Made by a program: the position numbers and the translations under genes. The notes under the pieces are model-generated. The model was not told the DNA's origin, searched no databases, and saw only the letters and a program-made list of their open reading frames with translations. This document shows positions 55,924-63,564 of a DNA stretch of 64,000 nucleotides, in pieces. The stretch comes from Aeromonas encheleia (GTDB lineage Bacteria > Pseudomonadota > Gammaproteobacteria > Enterobacterales > Aeromonadaceae): assembly GCF_900637545.1 (NCBI RefSeq), contig NZ_LR134376.1, positions 4,165,001-4,229,000 on the forward strand, in the 5' to 3' direction. Position 1 is the stretch's first letter. Each line of letters starts with the position of its first letter.

Positions 55924-57144
55924 ATGCGTATCATGCCGTTGCTGCAGGCTACCTGCCTGAGTCTGATGTTGTCCGCCTGCGTTGCCCCCCTGCTGCTGAT
56001 GAGCCCCACCAGCCAGTTGATGTGGGCGCTGCTCAAGCCGCTGGTCGGTTTCGATCCGAACGAAGTCAACCTGTTCGAGCAGCCGCTGATCAAGGACAGG
56101 ATGACCGCCATGCTGGGGCCGAATTACGACAACACCATGCAACTGCTCAAGACGGCCAACGAGTTGCAGCAGGAGGGTCCGCTGTTCTACGTCGTCTCCC
56201 GCTACGCCCCGGTGCCGGATATCGCCAAGCAGGCTGGCATGGTGTGGAACGCCGATACCAACCAGCTCTCCGTCATGCTGCAGAAGAGCGATGGCGCGAC
56301 CCAGGTGTTCGGTGAAAACCTGACCGCCGCGACCCCGAGCTGGCCAAGTGCGATGCAGGGATGGCAGAGCCAGGCCACCGCCCTCGGTGACGTCGGCAAG
56401 GTGTTGACCGGTTCGAGCGGTTCCCTGCTGGGCAATGTGGTGGGCGCCATGCAACAGGGTGCGACCCAGGCCGTGACGAATTCAGCCAAACAGGCGGTCG
56501 GCGGTGCCACCAACGCAGTGCAGCAACAGGCCAACAAGGCCCTGACCGACGCCACCACCCAGGCGGTGAGCAGCGCTACCGGTACTGTGCAGCAGCAAGT
56601 CAGCAAGAGTGCCACCAGCCCCCTGCAACAGGCCAATCAGGCCGTGACCGATTCAGCCAAGCAGGCAATGAGCGGCACCACCAATGCGGTGCAGAAGCAG
56701 GCCAGCAAGACCCTGACCGATACCGCCACCCAGGCAATGAGCGGCACCACCAATGCGGTGCAGCAACAAGCTAACAAGGCCCTGACCGATACCGCCACCC
56801 AGGCGGTGAGTGGCGCGACCAACACGGTACAGCAACAGGCCAGCAAAGCCCTGACCGATACCGCCACCCAGGCGGTGAGCAGCACCACCAACACAGTGCA
56901 GCTACAGGCCAGCAAGAGTGCCACCAGCACCCTGCAACAGGCCAATCAGTCCGTGACCGATTCCGCCAAGCCGGCGGTCAGTGCCGCTACCACCACGCAG
57001 CAGCAGGCCAGCAAGGCCTTGACCGAGGCTGCCAAGCCAACGGCCGGTGCCGCCAGCGCGGCACCGGCTGACAAGGGGACCACGCAGCAGAGCGAGCAGG
57101 CCAGGGCCGATGCCGAAGCCGAGCTGGAGAAGCTGCTCAACTGA
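55924..57144 (+). CDS. Lipoprotein with tandem 23/34-residue helical repeats
   Basis: A 406-residue precursor. The lipobox LSAC puts the lipidated cysteine at residue 19. A globular part (about residues 20-155) has no family I know. From about residue 175 to 385 the protein consists of imperfect units such as TQAVSGATNTVQQQASKALT plus DTA (23 residues), with two 34-residue variants that add ATSxLQQANQx. Units alternate as 11 and 12 residues, a hendecad-like helical pattern. The tail is AEAELEKLLN. The start is uncertain: upstream TTG and ATG codons exist, but GGA lies best for the ATG at 55924. A strong hairpin follows. Confidence 0.8.
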   Translation: MRIMPLLQATCLSLMLSACVAPLLLMSPTSQLMWALLKPLVGFDPNEVNLFEQPLIKDRMTAMLGPNYDNTMQLLKTANELQQEGPLFYVVSRYAPVPDIAKQAGMVWNADTNQLSVMLQKSDGATQVFGENLTAATPSWPSAMQGWQSQATALGDVGKVLTGSSGSLLGNVVGAMQQGATQAVTNSAKQAVGGATNAVQQQANKALTDATTQAVSSATGTVQQQVSKSATSPLQQANQAVTDSAKQAMSGTTNAVQKQASKTLTDTATQAMSGTTNAVQQQANKALTDTATQAVSGATNTVQQQASKALTDTATQAVSSTTNTVQLQASKSATSTLQQANQSVTDSAKPAVSAATTTQQQASKALTEAAKPTAGAASAAPADKGTTQQSEQARADAEAELEKLLN

Positions 57145-57173
57145 GCACCCACGGCACGCCAGCCCCACAATGC

Positions 57174-57201
57174 CAACAGGCCACCCTAGGGTGGCCTGTT
57201 G
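57174..57201. terminator. Bidirectional hairpin after the lipoprotein gene
   Basis: CAACAGGCCACC/GGTGGCCTGTTG around CTAG, between the lipoprotein gene and the convergent membrane-protein gene. No long T-run. Confidence 0.75.
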
Positions 57202-57224
57202 CTTGTCTACACTGCCTCGGCGGA

Positions 57225-57605
57225 TCAGGGGAGATGGCGATCCTGCTCGGTGGGCTTGACCACCTTGTCTTCACTGTGCTCGATGGCGGTGCGGATAAGG
57301 TCGACCCCGGCCCGGATGATCAACACCCCCATGTTGACCAGCTTGACGCAGACCCACATGAAGGTGATGAGCAGTATCAGCTTGAGCACCGTCTGGAACG
57401 CTTCCAGGAAGTTCTGCTCCAGTTGACTGGTGAGGCCGTTGGCACTGGTCATCAGCCAGGTGTAGACCTCGCGCACGAACGGGATGCGGCTCGGCATCTC
57501 CAGCACGTCCAGGGCGGCGGGCAGGGCCTGGAAGATGACGATGCTACCGAACAGTATCAGAATGACGCCGATGGCTACCCCTAAGAAAAAACCAATCTGT
57601 CTCAT
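57225..57605 (-). CDS. Small membrane protein, 126 residues
   Basis: Starts MRQIGFFLGVAIGVILILFG with GGGG seven bases upstream. Two clear spans: about residues 5-28 and 80-102 (VLKLILLITFMWVCVKLVNMG). The loop between them is amphipathic (LEMPSRIPFVREVYTWLMTSANGLTSQLEQ) and the tail is charged (EHSEDKVVKPTEQDRHLP). Both ends are probably cytoplasmic. I do not recognise a family. Divergent from the NUDIX-PAP2 gene. Confidence 0.65.
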   Translation of the reverse strand: MRQIGFFLGVAIGVILILFGSIVIFQALPAALDVLEMPSRIPFVREVYTWLMTSANGLTSQLEQNFLEAFQTVLKLILLITFMWVCVKLVNMGVLIIRAGVDLIRTAIEHSEDKVVKPTEQDRHLP

Positions 57606-57790
57606 GGAAGGCCCCAAGAAGTGTTGAATGAAAAGAACAATAGCTGCCAATACTAGGGACTGCCTCGGCGCACGGCAATCCTTGTCCGCCCGGAGCGGGT
57701 TCAAACCAGGCCATATATGGCAGGAAATCATTGCCCAAGTATCTGATTTCTGTGAGGCTTACCGCCATTCATCCCCACCCGTCGGCCACC

Positions 57791-59158
57791 ATGATCCGAA
57801 CCTGCTGTTTGCTGCTCCTGTTGCTCTTCCCGCTGTTCGGCGCCCAGGCCGCCCCCAGCGCCGCCGCCTGCGTGATCAAGCATCAACAGGCGCTGCTGCT
57901 GGTGCAGGACAGGATCTCCGATCGCTACAGCCTGAGCGGGGGCTATATAGATGCGGGCGAGACCCCGGCCCAGGCGGCCCTGCGGGAGCTGTTCGAGGAG
58001 ACGGGGCTGCGCGGCCGGATCACCGGGGAGCTGGGACAGTGGCAACGGGCCATGCTGTTCGCCTGCCAGACACTGACTCCCATCCAGGCCCAGCACGGAT
58101 CGGCTTTTGTCTCCCTGCTGCGGGCCCCCAACCTCGGCGGCGAGATCCTCAACGCCAGGCTGATCGAGCCGGCCTCACTCCCCCATGACCAGCGTCGCTT
58201 CCCGACGCAACTCGACTGGCTAGTCCCCAGGCTGGCGCAGGTGGCCGACAGCCAGGTGCAGTGGTTGCCCGACTTCAGCGCCGGGGGGAGCGCCCTGCAC
58301 AGGGCCGAGCTGCCGCTGATCCAGCGCCTGCAGCGGTGGCTGGGGCCGGACGCGCCCTGGCTGGAGGCCAGCAACCTGCTCGGGGCCGCCCCCGTCCAGC
58401 TGGCGCTGCTCTGCCTGTTGCTACCGCTGCTGGGCTGGCCGCGGCTCTACCGGCTGCTGTTCGCCATGGTGCTGCTCACCCTGCTGGTGCAGCTGCTCAA
58501 GGAGGGGATCGGCTGGCCCAGGCCCTTCCATCTGCAACCCGAACTCGGCCAACGCAGCGCTCAGGGCTTCGGCATGCCCAGTGGTCACGCCGCCTCGACC
58601 CTGCTGTTCTGGGGTCTGGTGCTGAGCGCGCTGCCATCCCTCAAGGCCTGGCATGGCATGGCGCTGGCCCTGCTGCTGGCCGCGCTGGCGGGGCTGGCCC
58701 GCATCTGGCTCGGGGTGCACTTCCTCTCGGATGTGGTGGCCGGTCTTGGCCTCGGCGCCCTGCTGCTGGCCCTGCGCTCGCCGCTGGCGGCGCTGGCGAG
58801 GCGCCATGCCTGCTGGGGCCTGCTGATCCTGATCAGCCTGCTGGCGGGCTGGCTGACCCAGTCCAGCGCCCTGGCCGGACTCGCCATGTTCACGCTGGGG
58901 CTGGTATCGGGTAATCTGCTACCACTCGAACGAAACCCGGTTCCCGCCATCGGCTGCGTGCTGCTGGCCCTGACGGGGGGGCTCCTCATCGGTGGGGGCC
59001 TGCTCGCCCTGCCGATGCTCACCAGCAGCTCCCTGCTGATCCTGGCCGGACAAGGGTTACTCTATGGCTGCCTGGGGCTCTGGCTGAGCGCCGGCCTCTG
59101 GTGGCTGCTGACTGTCATGAATACTGGCTCCGCTCGCCGGGGCCCAACCCCTCGTTAA
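57791..59158 (+). CDS. Exported NUDIX hydrolase fused to a PAP2 membrane phosphatase
   Basis: A 455-residue two-domain protein. A signal peptide (MIRTCCLLLLLLFPLFGAQA) leads to a NUDIX domain (about residues 22-165) with a complete box, GGYIDAGETPAQAALRELFE plus ETGL. The second half (about 190-360) is a PAP2 lipid-phosphatase-type membrane domain with all three motifs: KEGIGWPRP, GMPSGHAAS and RIWLGVHFLSDVVAG. Extra spans complete the C-terminus. Topology puts both active sites on the periplasmic side. A plausible job is hydrolysis of an exported nucleotide or prenyl diphosphate, followed by release of phosphate. The ATG at 57791 opens the signal peptide. Confidence 0.88.
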   Translation: MIRTCCLLLLLLFPLFGAQAAPSAAACVIKHQQALLLVQDRISDRYSLSGGYIDAGETPAQAALRELFEETGLRGRITGELGQWQRAMLFACQTLTPIQAQHGSAFVSLLRAPNLGGEILNARLIEPASLPHDQRRFPTQLDWLVPRLAQVADSQVQWLPDFSAGGSALHRAELPLIQRLQRWLGPDAPWLEASNLLGAAPVQLALLCLLLPLLGWPRLYRLLFAMVLLTLLVQLLKEGIGWPRPFHLQPELGQRSAQGFGMPSGHAASTLLFWGLVLSALPSLKAWHGMALALLLAALAGLARIWLGVHFLSDVVAGLGLGALLLALRSPLAALARRHACWGLLILISLLAGWLTQSSALAGLAMFTLGLVSGNLLPLERNPVPAIGCVLLALTGGLLIGGGLLALPMLTSSSLLILAGQGLLYGCLGLWLSAGLWWLLTVMNTGSARRGPTPR

Positions 59159-59174
59159 AGGGAAAGCAATACAT

Positions 59175-60257
59175 ATGAAAAAAGTGGATTTGGCCAAGAT
59201 CACCCTGGGCCTGCTGTTTCTCAGCCTGCTCATCATCTCGTGCTTCATGGTGCTGCGCCCCTTCCTGCCCGCTCTGGTGTGGGCCACCATGATCACCATC
59301 GCCACCTGGCCGCTGATGCAGATGGCGCAGCGGCTGCTGTGGGGCAAGCGCGCCCTGGCGGCCCTGCTGATGAGCTGCATCCTGCTGTTGATGTTCGTCA
59401 TCCCGCTGTTCATGGCGCTGGCCAATGTGGCGGAGAAGGCCCCCATGCTGATCGAGCTGGGCACCCGCATCAGCCATTCCCCGCCCCCCGCGCTGCTCTG
59501 GTTGCAACAGTTCCCGCTGGTCGGCGGCAAGCTGTATGAGTTCTGGCAGCAGATCCTGGCGAGCGGCGGTCAGGTGCTGTTCACCAAGCTGACCCCCTAT
59601 TTCGGCCAGACCGCGCGCTGGCTCGCCTCCCAGGCGGGCAATCTCGGCCTGTTGCTGGTCCACTTCCTGCTGACGGTGGCCATCTGTGGCCTGCTCTACC
59701 ACTCGGGGGAGAAGGCCGCCGACGGCATTCGCCGCTTCGCCCATCGGCTGGCGGGCCCGCGTGGCGACAACGCCGTCGTCCTCGCCTCCCAGGCCATCCG
59801 GGCCGTCGCCATGGGGGTGGTGGTGACCGCCCTGGTACAGTCGTCGGTGGCCGGCCTGGGGCTGCTGATTGCCGGCATCCCCTACACCATGATCCTGGTG
59901 GTGCTGATGTTCCTGCTGATCGTGGCCCAGATCGGCCCCTTCCCGGTGCTGCTGGCCAGCGTCGGCTACCTCTTCTGGAGCGGCGATACCACCTGGGGCA
60001 CCTTCCTGCTGGTCTGGTCACTGCTGGCGGGCACCATGGACAACTTCCTGCGCCCCTTCCTCATCAAGCGCGGCGCCGACCTGCCGCTCATCCTGATCCT
60101 GGTCGGCGTCATCGGCGGCCTGCTGGCCATGGGCATCATAGGCCTGTTCATCGGCCCGGTGGTGCTGGCGGTGGCCTACACCCTGCTGGATGCCTGGATC
60201 AAGGAAGAGGATCAGCCCGTCGCCATAGAGGCGCCCGTGCCGCCCAGGGCGGACTGA
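59175..60257 (+). CDS. ydiK: AI-2E family transporter YdiK
   Basis: A 360-residue inner-membrane protein with about seven spans, closely like E. coli YdiK as I recall it: LVWATMITIATWPLMQMAQRLLWGKRALA near the start, RRFAHRLAGPRGDNAVVLASQAIRAVAMGVVVTALVQ in the middle, and FLIKRGADLPLILILVGVIGGLLAMGIIGLFIGPVVLAV at the end. Family members are putative exporters; the function of YdiK is not settled. It begins 16 bases after the NUDIX-PAP2 stop, so the two are likely cotranscribed. A terminator follows. Confidence 0.9.
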   Translation: MKKVDLAKITLGLLFLSLLIISCFMVLRPFLPALVWATMITIATWPLMQMAQRLLWGKRALAALLMSCILLLMFVIPLFMALANVAEKAPMLIELGTRISHSPPPALLWLQQFPLVGGKLYEFWQQILASGGQVLFTKLTPYFGQTARWLASQAGNLGLLLVHFLLTVAICGLLYHSGEKAADGIRRFAHRLAGPRGDNAVVLASQAIRAVAMGVVVTALVQSSVAGLGLLIAGIPYTMILVVLMFLLIVAQIGPFPVLLASVGYLFWSGDTTWGTFLLVWSLLAGTMDNFLRPFLIKRGADLPLILILVGVIGGLLAMGIIGLFIGPVVLAVAYTLLDAWIKEEDQPVAIEAPVPPRAD

Positions 60258-60270
60258 CCCCCGCATGAAG

Positions 60271-60299
60271 ACGCCGCCCCCTGGGCGGCGTGTTTTTTT
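60271..60299 (+). terminator. Intrinsic terminator of ydiK
   Basis: ACGCCGCCC/GGGCGGCGT-type stem around CCT, followed by GTTTTTTT. Confidence 0.9.
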
Positions 60300-60461
60300 A
60301 AGCAAAGTACCGAGTGCACTCGCCGGCCTCATGACCCCATAGAACCAAAGTTCGAATCGGCTCGCCAAAATCCGAACCAGGGTTCGAGCCACCACCCTTT
60401 GCCCCCTACCCTCCACCCGTGCCTCCCGCCACAATGCCTGCTCATCCTGGAGGAAGACGAC

Positions 60462-61166
60462 ATGAACGAACTGAGAGCAAAACGCGCCCTGATCAGCGGT
60501 GGCGCGAGCGGCATAGGGCTGGCCATCGCCGAGGCACTGGCCGCTCAGGGGGTCGAACTGATACTGGTCTCCCGTCGCCAGGCCCTGCTGGAGCAGGAAG
60601 CGGCAAGGCTCAGCGCACAGCATGGGGTGAGAGTCCTGCCCCTGGCGTTGGATCTCTGCGACAGCGCCCAGGTGCGGGCCCGCCATGCCGAGGCCAGGGC
60701 ACGACTCGGCCCCATCGACCTGCTCATCAACAACAGCGGGGTCGGCAGCGACTATCTGGTGCAGGACCTGCCGGAGTCGGAATGGGACAGGGTGATGAAC
60801 ACCTGCGCCAAGGGCACCTTCCTGCTGACCCAGGCCTGCCTGCCGGACATGCTGGCCCACCAGCACGGCACCATCATCAACATCGCCTCCCAGGCCGCCA
60901 AGCACGGCTATGCCAGGGCCAACGTCTATTGCGCCGCCAAGTTTGCCGTCCTGGGGTTTGCCAAGGCGCTGCGGGAAGAGGTCCAGCAGCAGGGCATACG
61001 GGTGCACAGCCTCTGCCCCGGCCTGGTGCAGGTGCCACCACCGGCCTGCCCCAGCGAGCGCAAGCCCGGCTGGCTGCAGGTCGAGGATCTGGCCGAGGCC
61101 GTGCTCTACACCCTGCGTCAACCCGCCCATGTGCAGCTCGATGAGCTGGGCATGACGGGGATCTGA
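60462..61166 (+). CDS. Short-chain dehydrogenase/reductase
   Basis: A 234-residue NAD(P)-dependent oxidoreductase. The cofactor loop is ALISGGASGIGLAIAEALA, INNSGVG stands in the NNAG position, the catalytic serine lies in TIINIASQAAKHG, and the Tyr-Lys pair in ANVYCAAKFAVLGF. The C-terminus is short. GGAGGAAG lies six bases before the ATG at 60462. The arginine after the cofactor loop (LVSRRQ) suggests NADPH. Substrate unknown. Upstream, TTCGAA and GGTTCGAGCC at 60350-60396 could form an operator. Confidence 0.88.
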   Translation: MNELRAKRALISGGASGIGLAIAEALAAQGVELILVSRRQALLEQEAARLSAQHGVRVLPLALDLCDSAQVRARHAEARARLGPIDLLINNSGVGSDYLVQDLPESEWDRVMNTCAKGTFLLTQACLPDMLAHQHGTIINIASQAAKHGYARANVYCAAKFAVLGFAKALREEVQQQGIRVHSLCPGLVQVPPPACPSERKPGWLQVEDLAEAVLYTLRQPAHVQLDELGMTGI

Positions 61167-61233
61167 AGCCTCGGGGTGAGGGCTTAGGGTTGCACGAGGC
61201 CCTGCTGGCCCCATGCAACTGTCGGGGCCGCCT

Positions 61234-62367
61234 TCAGGCCGGCTGATGCAGGGTGATGCAGTGAATGCCGCCACCACCAGCGGCCACCGGATCTATGTTG
61301 ACCTGCACCACCTTGCGGCCCGGGTAGAGGCGGGCCAGCAGATCCTGGCAATGGCGGTCGGCCGCCTGGTCGCCGAACTCCGGCACTATGACGGCCCCGT
61401 TGATCGGCAGGTAGTTGATGTAGCCGGCGGCAAAGTCCCGGCTGCGGCTGAAGCGGTTGTCCCGCCCGCCCAGCGGGGGCGGCAGTGGATGCAGCGCCAG
61501 CTTGTTGCCATCGGCATCGGTGGCCTGCTGCAGTATGGCCAGGTGCTGACGGGTCACCTTGTAGTCGTAGGAGTCAGGGTCGTTGTCCATGTTGATCACC
61601 ACCACGCCGGGACGCACGAAGCGGGCGTAGAAGTCGACGTGGGCATCGGTGATGTCACGGCCCTTGATGCCTGGCAGCCAGATGATCTTGCGCAGCCCCA
61701 GGTTGGCCTTGAGCTCGGCCTCCAGCTGCGCCTTGGTCAGACCTGGGTTGCGGTTGCTGTTGAGCCAGCTGCTCTCGGTCAGGATGGCGGTGCCATTGCC
61801 ATCCACCTCTATGCCCCCGCCCTCGCCGATCAGCTTGCTCTGCAGATAGCGGGCGTCCGCCTGCCGGCTCACCAGGGAGGCGACCCTGGCATCCTGCCCA
61901 TGCGCCTGCTTGTCGCCCCAGCCGTTGAAGTTGAAGTCCACCAGCGCGAGCTCCCCCTGCTCGTCCTGCACGAAGACGCCGCCGGTATCCCGCAGCCAGA
62001 TGTCGTCCAGCTCGGCCGGGATGAAACGGGTGTTGTGCTCGCCACAGAGCTGCCGGGCCAGCGCCTCCTCCTCTTCACGGCAGAGCACGTTCACCTCGGT
62101 GTAGGACGCCATGGCCTGCACCAGCCGTCCTATGGTGGCCTGCACCTCCCTGTAATCTCGCCCCCAGATATCGGCGCTCGCGCCAAAGGAAACCCAGACC
62201 CGAGTCTGAGGGGCGGCCTCGTCCGGCATCTGGTAACGGCCAACGGCAGTGGCCAGGGGGTCAGTAGGGGTAGTCACATTGGCAGCCTGTGCCCGTGGCA
62301 GGCTGCCCAGCCCGGCCAAGGCGCCGATGGCGGCCAATTGTTTCAATACATTGCGTCGGGATGGCAT
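61234..62367 (-). CDS. Tat-exported agmatine-deiminase-like enzyme
   Basis: A 377-residue precursor. It begins MPSRRNVLKQLAAIGALAGL, a twin-arginine signal (SRRNVLK) with a cut after AQA. The mature protein is a guanidine-modifying enzyme of the peptidyl-arginine/agmatine deiminase family: ELDDIWLRDTGGVFV, LIGEGGGIEVDGNGTAILTE, ITDAHVDFYARFV and the catalytic cysteine in GGGGIHCITL. Family members convert agmatine to N-carbamoylputrescine plus ammonia. GGAG lies seven bases before the ATG at 62367; a longer start would lengthen the signal by eight residues. Export is unusual for this family. Divergent from a LysR regulator. Confidence 0.88.
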   Translation of the reverse strand: MPSRRNVLKQLAAIGALAGLGSLPRAQAANVTTPTDPLATAVGRYQMPDEAAPQTRVWVSFGASADIWGRDYREVQATIGRLVQAMASYTEVNVLCREEEEALARQLCGEHNTRFIPAELDDIWLRDTGGVFVQDEQGELALVDFNFNGWGDKQAHGQDARVASLVSRQADARYLQSKLIGEGGGIEVDGNGTAILTESSWLNSNRNPGLTKAQLEAELKANLGLRKIIWLPGIKGRDITDAHVDFYARFVRPGVVVINMDNDPDSYDYKVTRQHLAILQQATDADGNKLALHPLPPPLGGRDNRFSRSRDFAAGYINYLPINGAVIVPEFGDQAADRHCQDLLARLYPGRKVVQVNIDPVAAGGGGIHCITLHQPA

Positions 62368-62509
62368 GGGACGACTCCGGATTGACGACAAAAACAGGAT
62401 ATGAATGACAAGCGCTGTTAATCAGATCACGCTGGGTAATAGACTAGCCGCCGCTATGATTGCGGACAAACGATCGATTTTCGATAATAGTGATAAGCGG
62501 AGCTAATCA

Positions 62510-63409
62510 ATGATGTTCAAACACTGGCCCCCGCTCAACGTGCTGCGGGGCTTCGAGGCGGCGGCTCGCCTCGGCAGTTTTCATCAGGCGGCGCAGGAGC
62601 TGCACCTCACCCAGTCCGCCATCAGCCAGCAGATCCGCTCCCTGGAGGAGCTGCTCGGCCAGCCGCTGTTTCACCGGCAGGGGCGCTCGGTCGCCCTGAC
62701 CGATGCGGGGCAGGATCTGCTGGAGACAACCCAGAGCGTGCTGCTGCAACTGGCGGTGGGGATCCAGCGCCTCGAGCAGTACCGCAAGCCGAACCAGCTG
62801 GTGCTCAACACCAGCACCGCCATCGCCCGCTACTGGCTGCTGCCCCGACTGGGGGCGTTTCATCGCCAGCACCCCGACATCGATCTCTGGCTCTTCACCA
62901 GCGACGAAGAGCCCGATCTGGCCGAACAGACCATAGATCTCGCCCTGCGCTGGGATCTCGCGCCGCAGGCAGAGTGTCGCCATCAGCCACTGCTGGCCGA
63001 CAGGTTGCTGCCGGTGGCCGCGCCTGCCGTGCTGGCCCAACCGGCGGCACAGCGCACTACCCTCCATGGTGAGCGAGAGCTGGACTGGCACCACTGGACG
63101 TTGAAAGGGGGGGAGGATCTGCAACTGCAGACCCGGGGGCTCAACTTCTCCGATCCCGGCCTGCTGCTGGAGGCGGCAAGCGCCGGGCTCGGTGTGGCGC
63201 TGGTGAGCGAACGGCTCTCCCAACCGGCCAGGGAGCTGGGGCAGTTGCTGCCGCTCTCCGCTTGCAGGGTCAAGGGGCCCCAGTGGAGCTTGCTTATCCA
63301 CCAGGAGAGCGAAGGGATGCCGGAGTGCCGCGCCTTCTGTCACTGGCTCGGCCAACAATTTGCCGAGGGGGCGGCGGGCGGGGATCGAGATGCCATTGCC
63401 GCCCTCTGA
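62510..63409 (+). CDS. LysR-type regulator (GcvA-like)
   Basis: A 299-residue regulator. The HTH is FEAAARLGSFHQAAQELHLTQSAISQQIRSLEELLGQPLFHRQGRSVALTDAG (about residues 15-67), the pattern of the GcvA/AmpR branch. The effector domain (about 90-290) starts NQLVLNTSTAIARYWLLPRLGAFHRQHPDI. CGGAG lies about seven bases before a Met pair. It is divergent from the Tat-exported deiminase gene across about 140 bases, so it probably controls that gene. The inducer is unknown; agmatine or another guanidino compound is a guess. Confidence 0.9.
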   Translation: MMFKHWPPLNVLRGFEAAARLGSFHQAAQELHLTQSAISQQIRSLEELLGQPLFHRQGRSVALTDAGQDLLETTQSVLLQLAVGIQRLEQYRKPNQLVLNTSTAIARYWLLPRLGAFHRQHPDIDLWLFTSDEEPDLAEQTIDLALRWDLAPQAECRHQPLLADRLLPVAAPAVLAQPAAQRTTLHGERELDWHHWTLKGGEDLQLQTRGLNFSDPGLLLEAASAGLGVALVSERLSQPARELGQLLPLSACRVKGPQWSLLIHQESEGMPECRAFCHWLGQQFAEGAAGGDRDAIAAL

Positions 63410-63478
63410 GGCAGGTCACTGAATCTGGCGGACGGGCATGGTTAAATGGTCGGCCTCTCTCTATGCCGGATATTGCAT

Positions 63479-63564
63479 GTGACCCTGCCATCTGACCGTC
63501 TGCCACCCCAGCCCTTGCCTGACTATGGGTATGCCTTCTGGCTGCGCGATTATCGGATACTGCC
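63479..63564 (+). repeat. Extra copy of a gene start before the DhaR-like gene
   Basis: Encodes VTLPSDRLPPQPLPDYGYAF plus WLR and stops at 63566-63568 after 29 codons. The intact gene 86 bases downstream begins VTLPSDRLPPQPCPDYLQAS plus WLR. Several differences are silent (GACCGT/GATCGC, CCA/CCG). The offset of 86 bases is not a multiple of three, so the first copy is out of frame with the intact gene. Confidence 0.88.

Noticed and set aside
56637..56945. Minus-strand open frame with repeated LLACCCTALVV-type units
   Set aside because: It is the antisense of the lipoprotein repeats. The repetition simply mirrors the coding strand.
56460..57020. CRISPR-like periodic repeats
   Set aside because: The period is in codons (69 and 102 bases), the units are imperfect and coding, and there are no unique spacers or cas genes.
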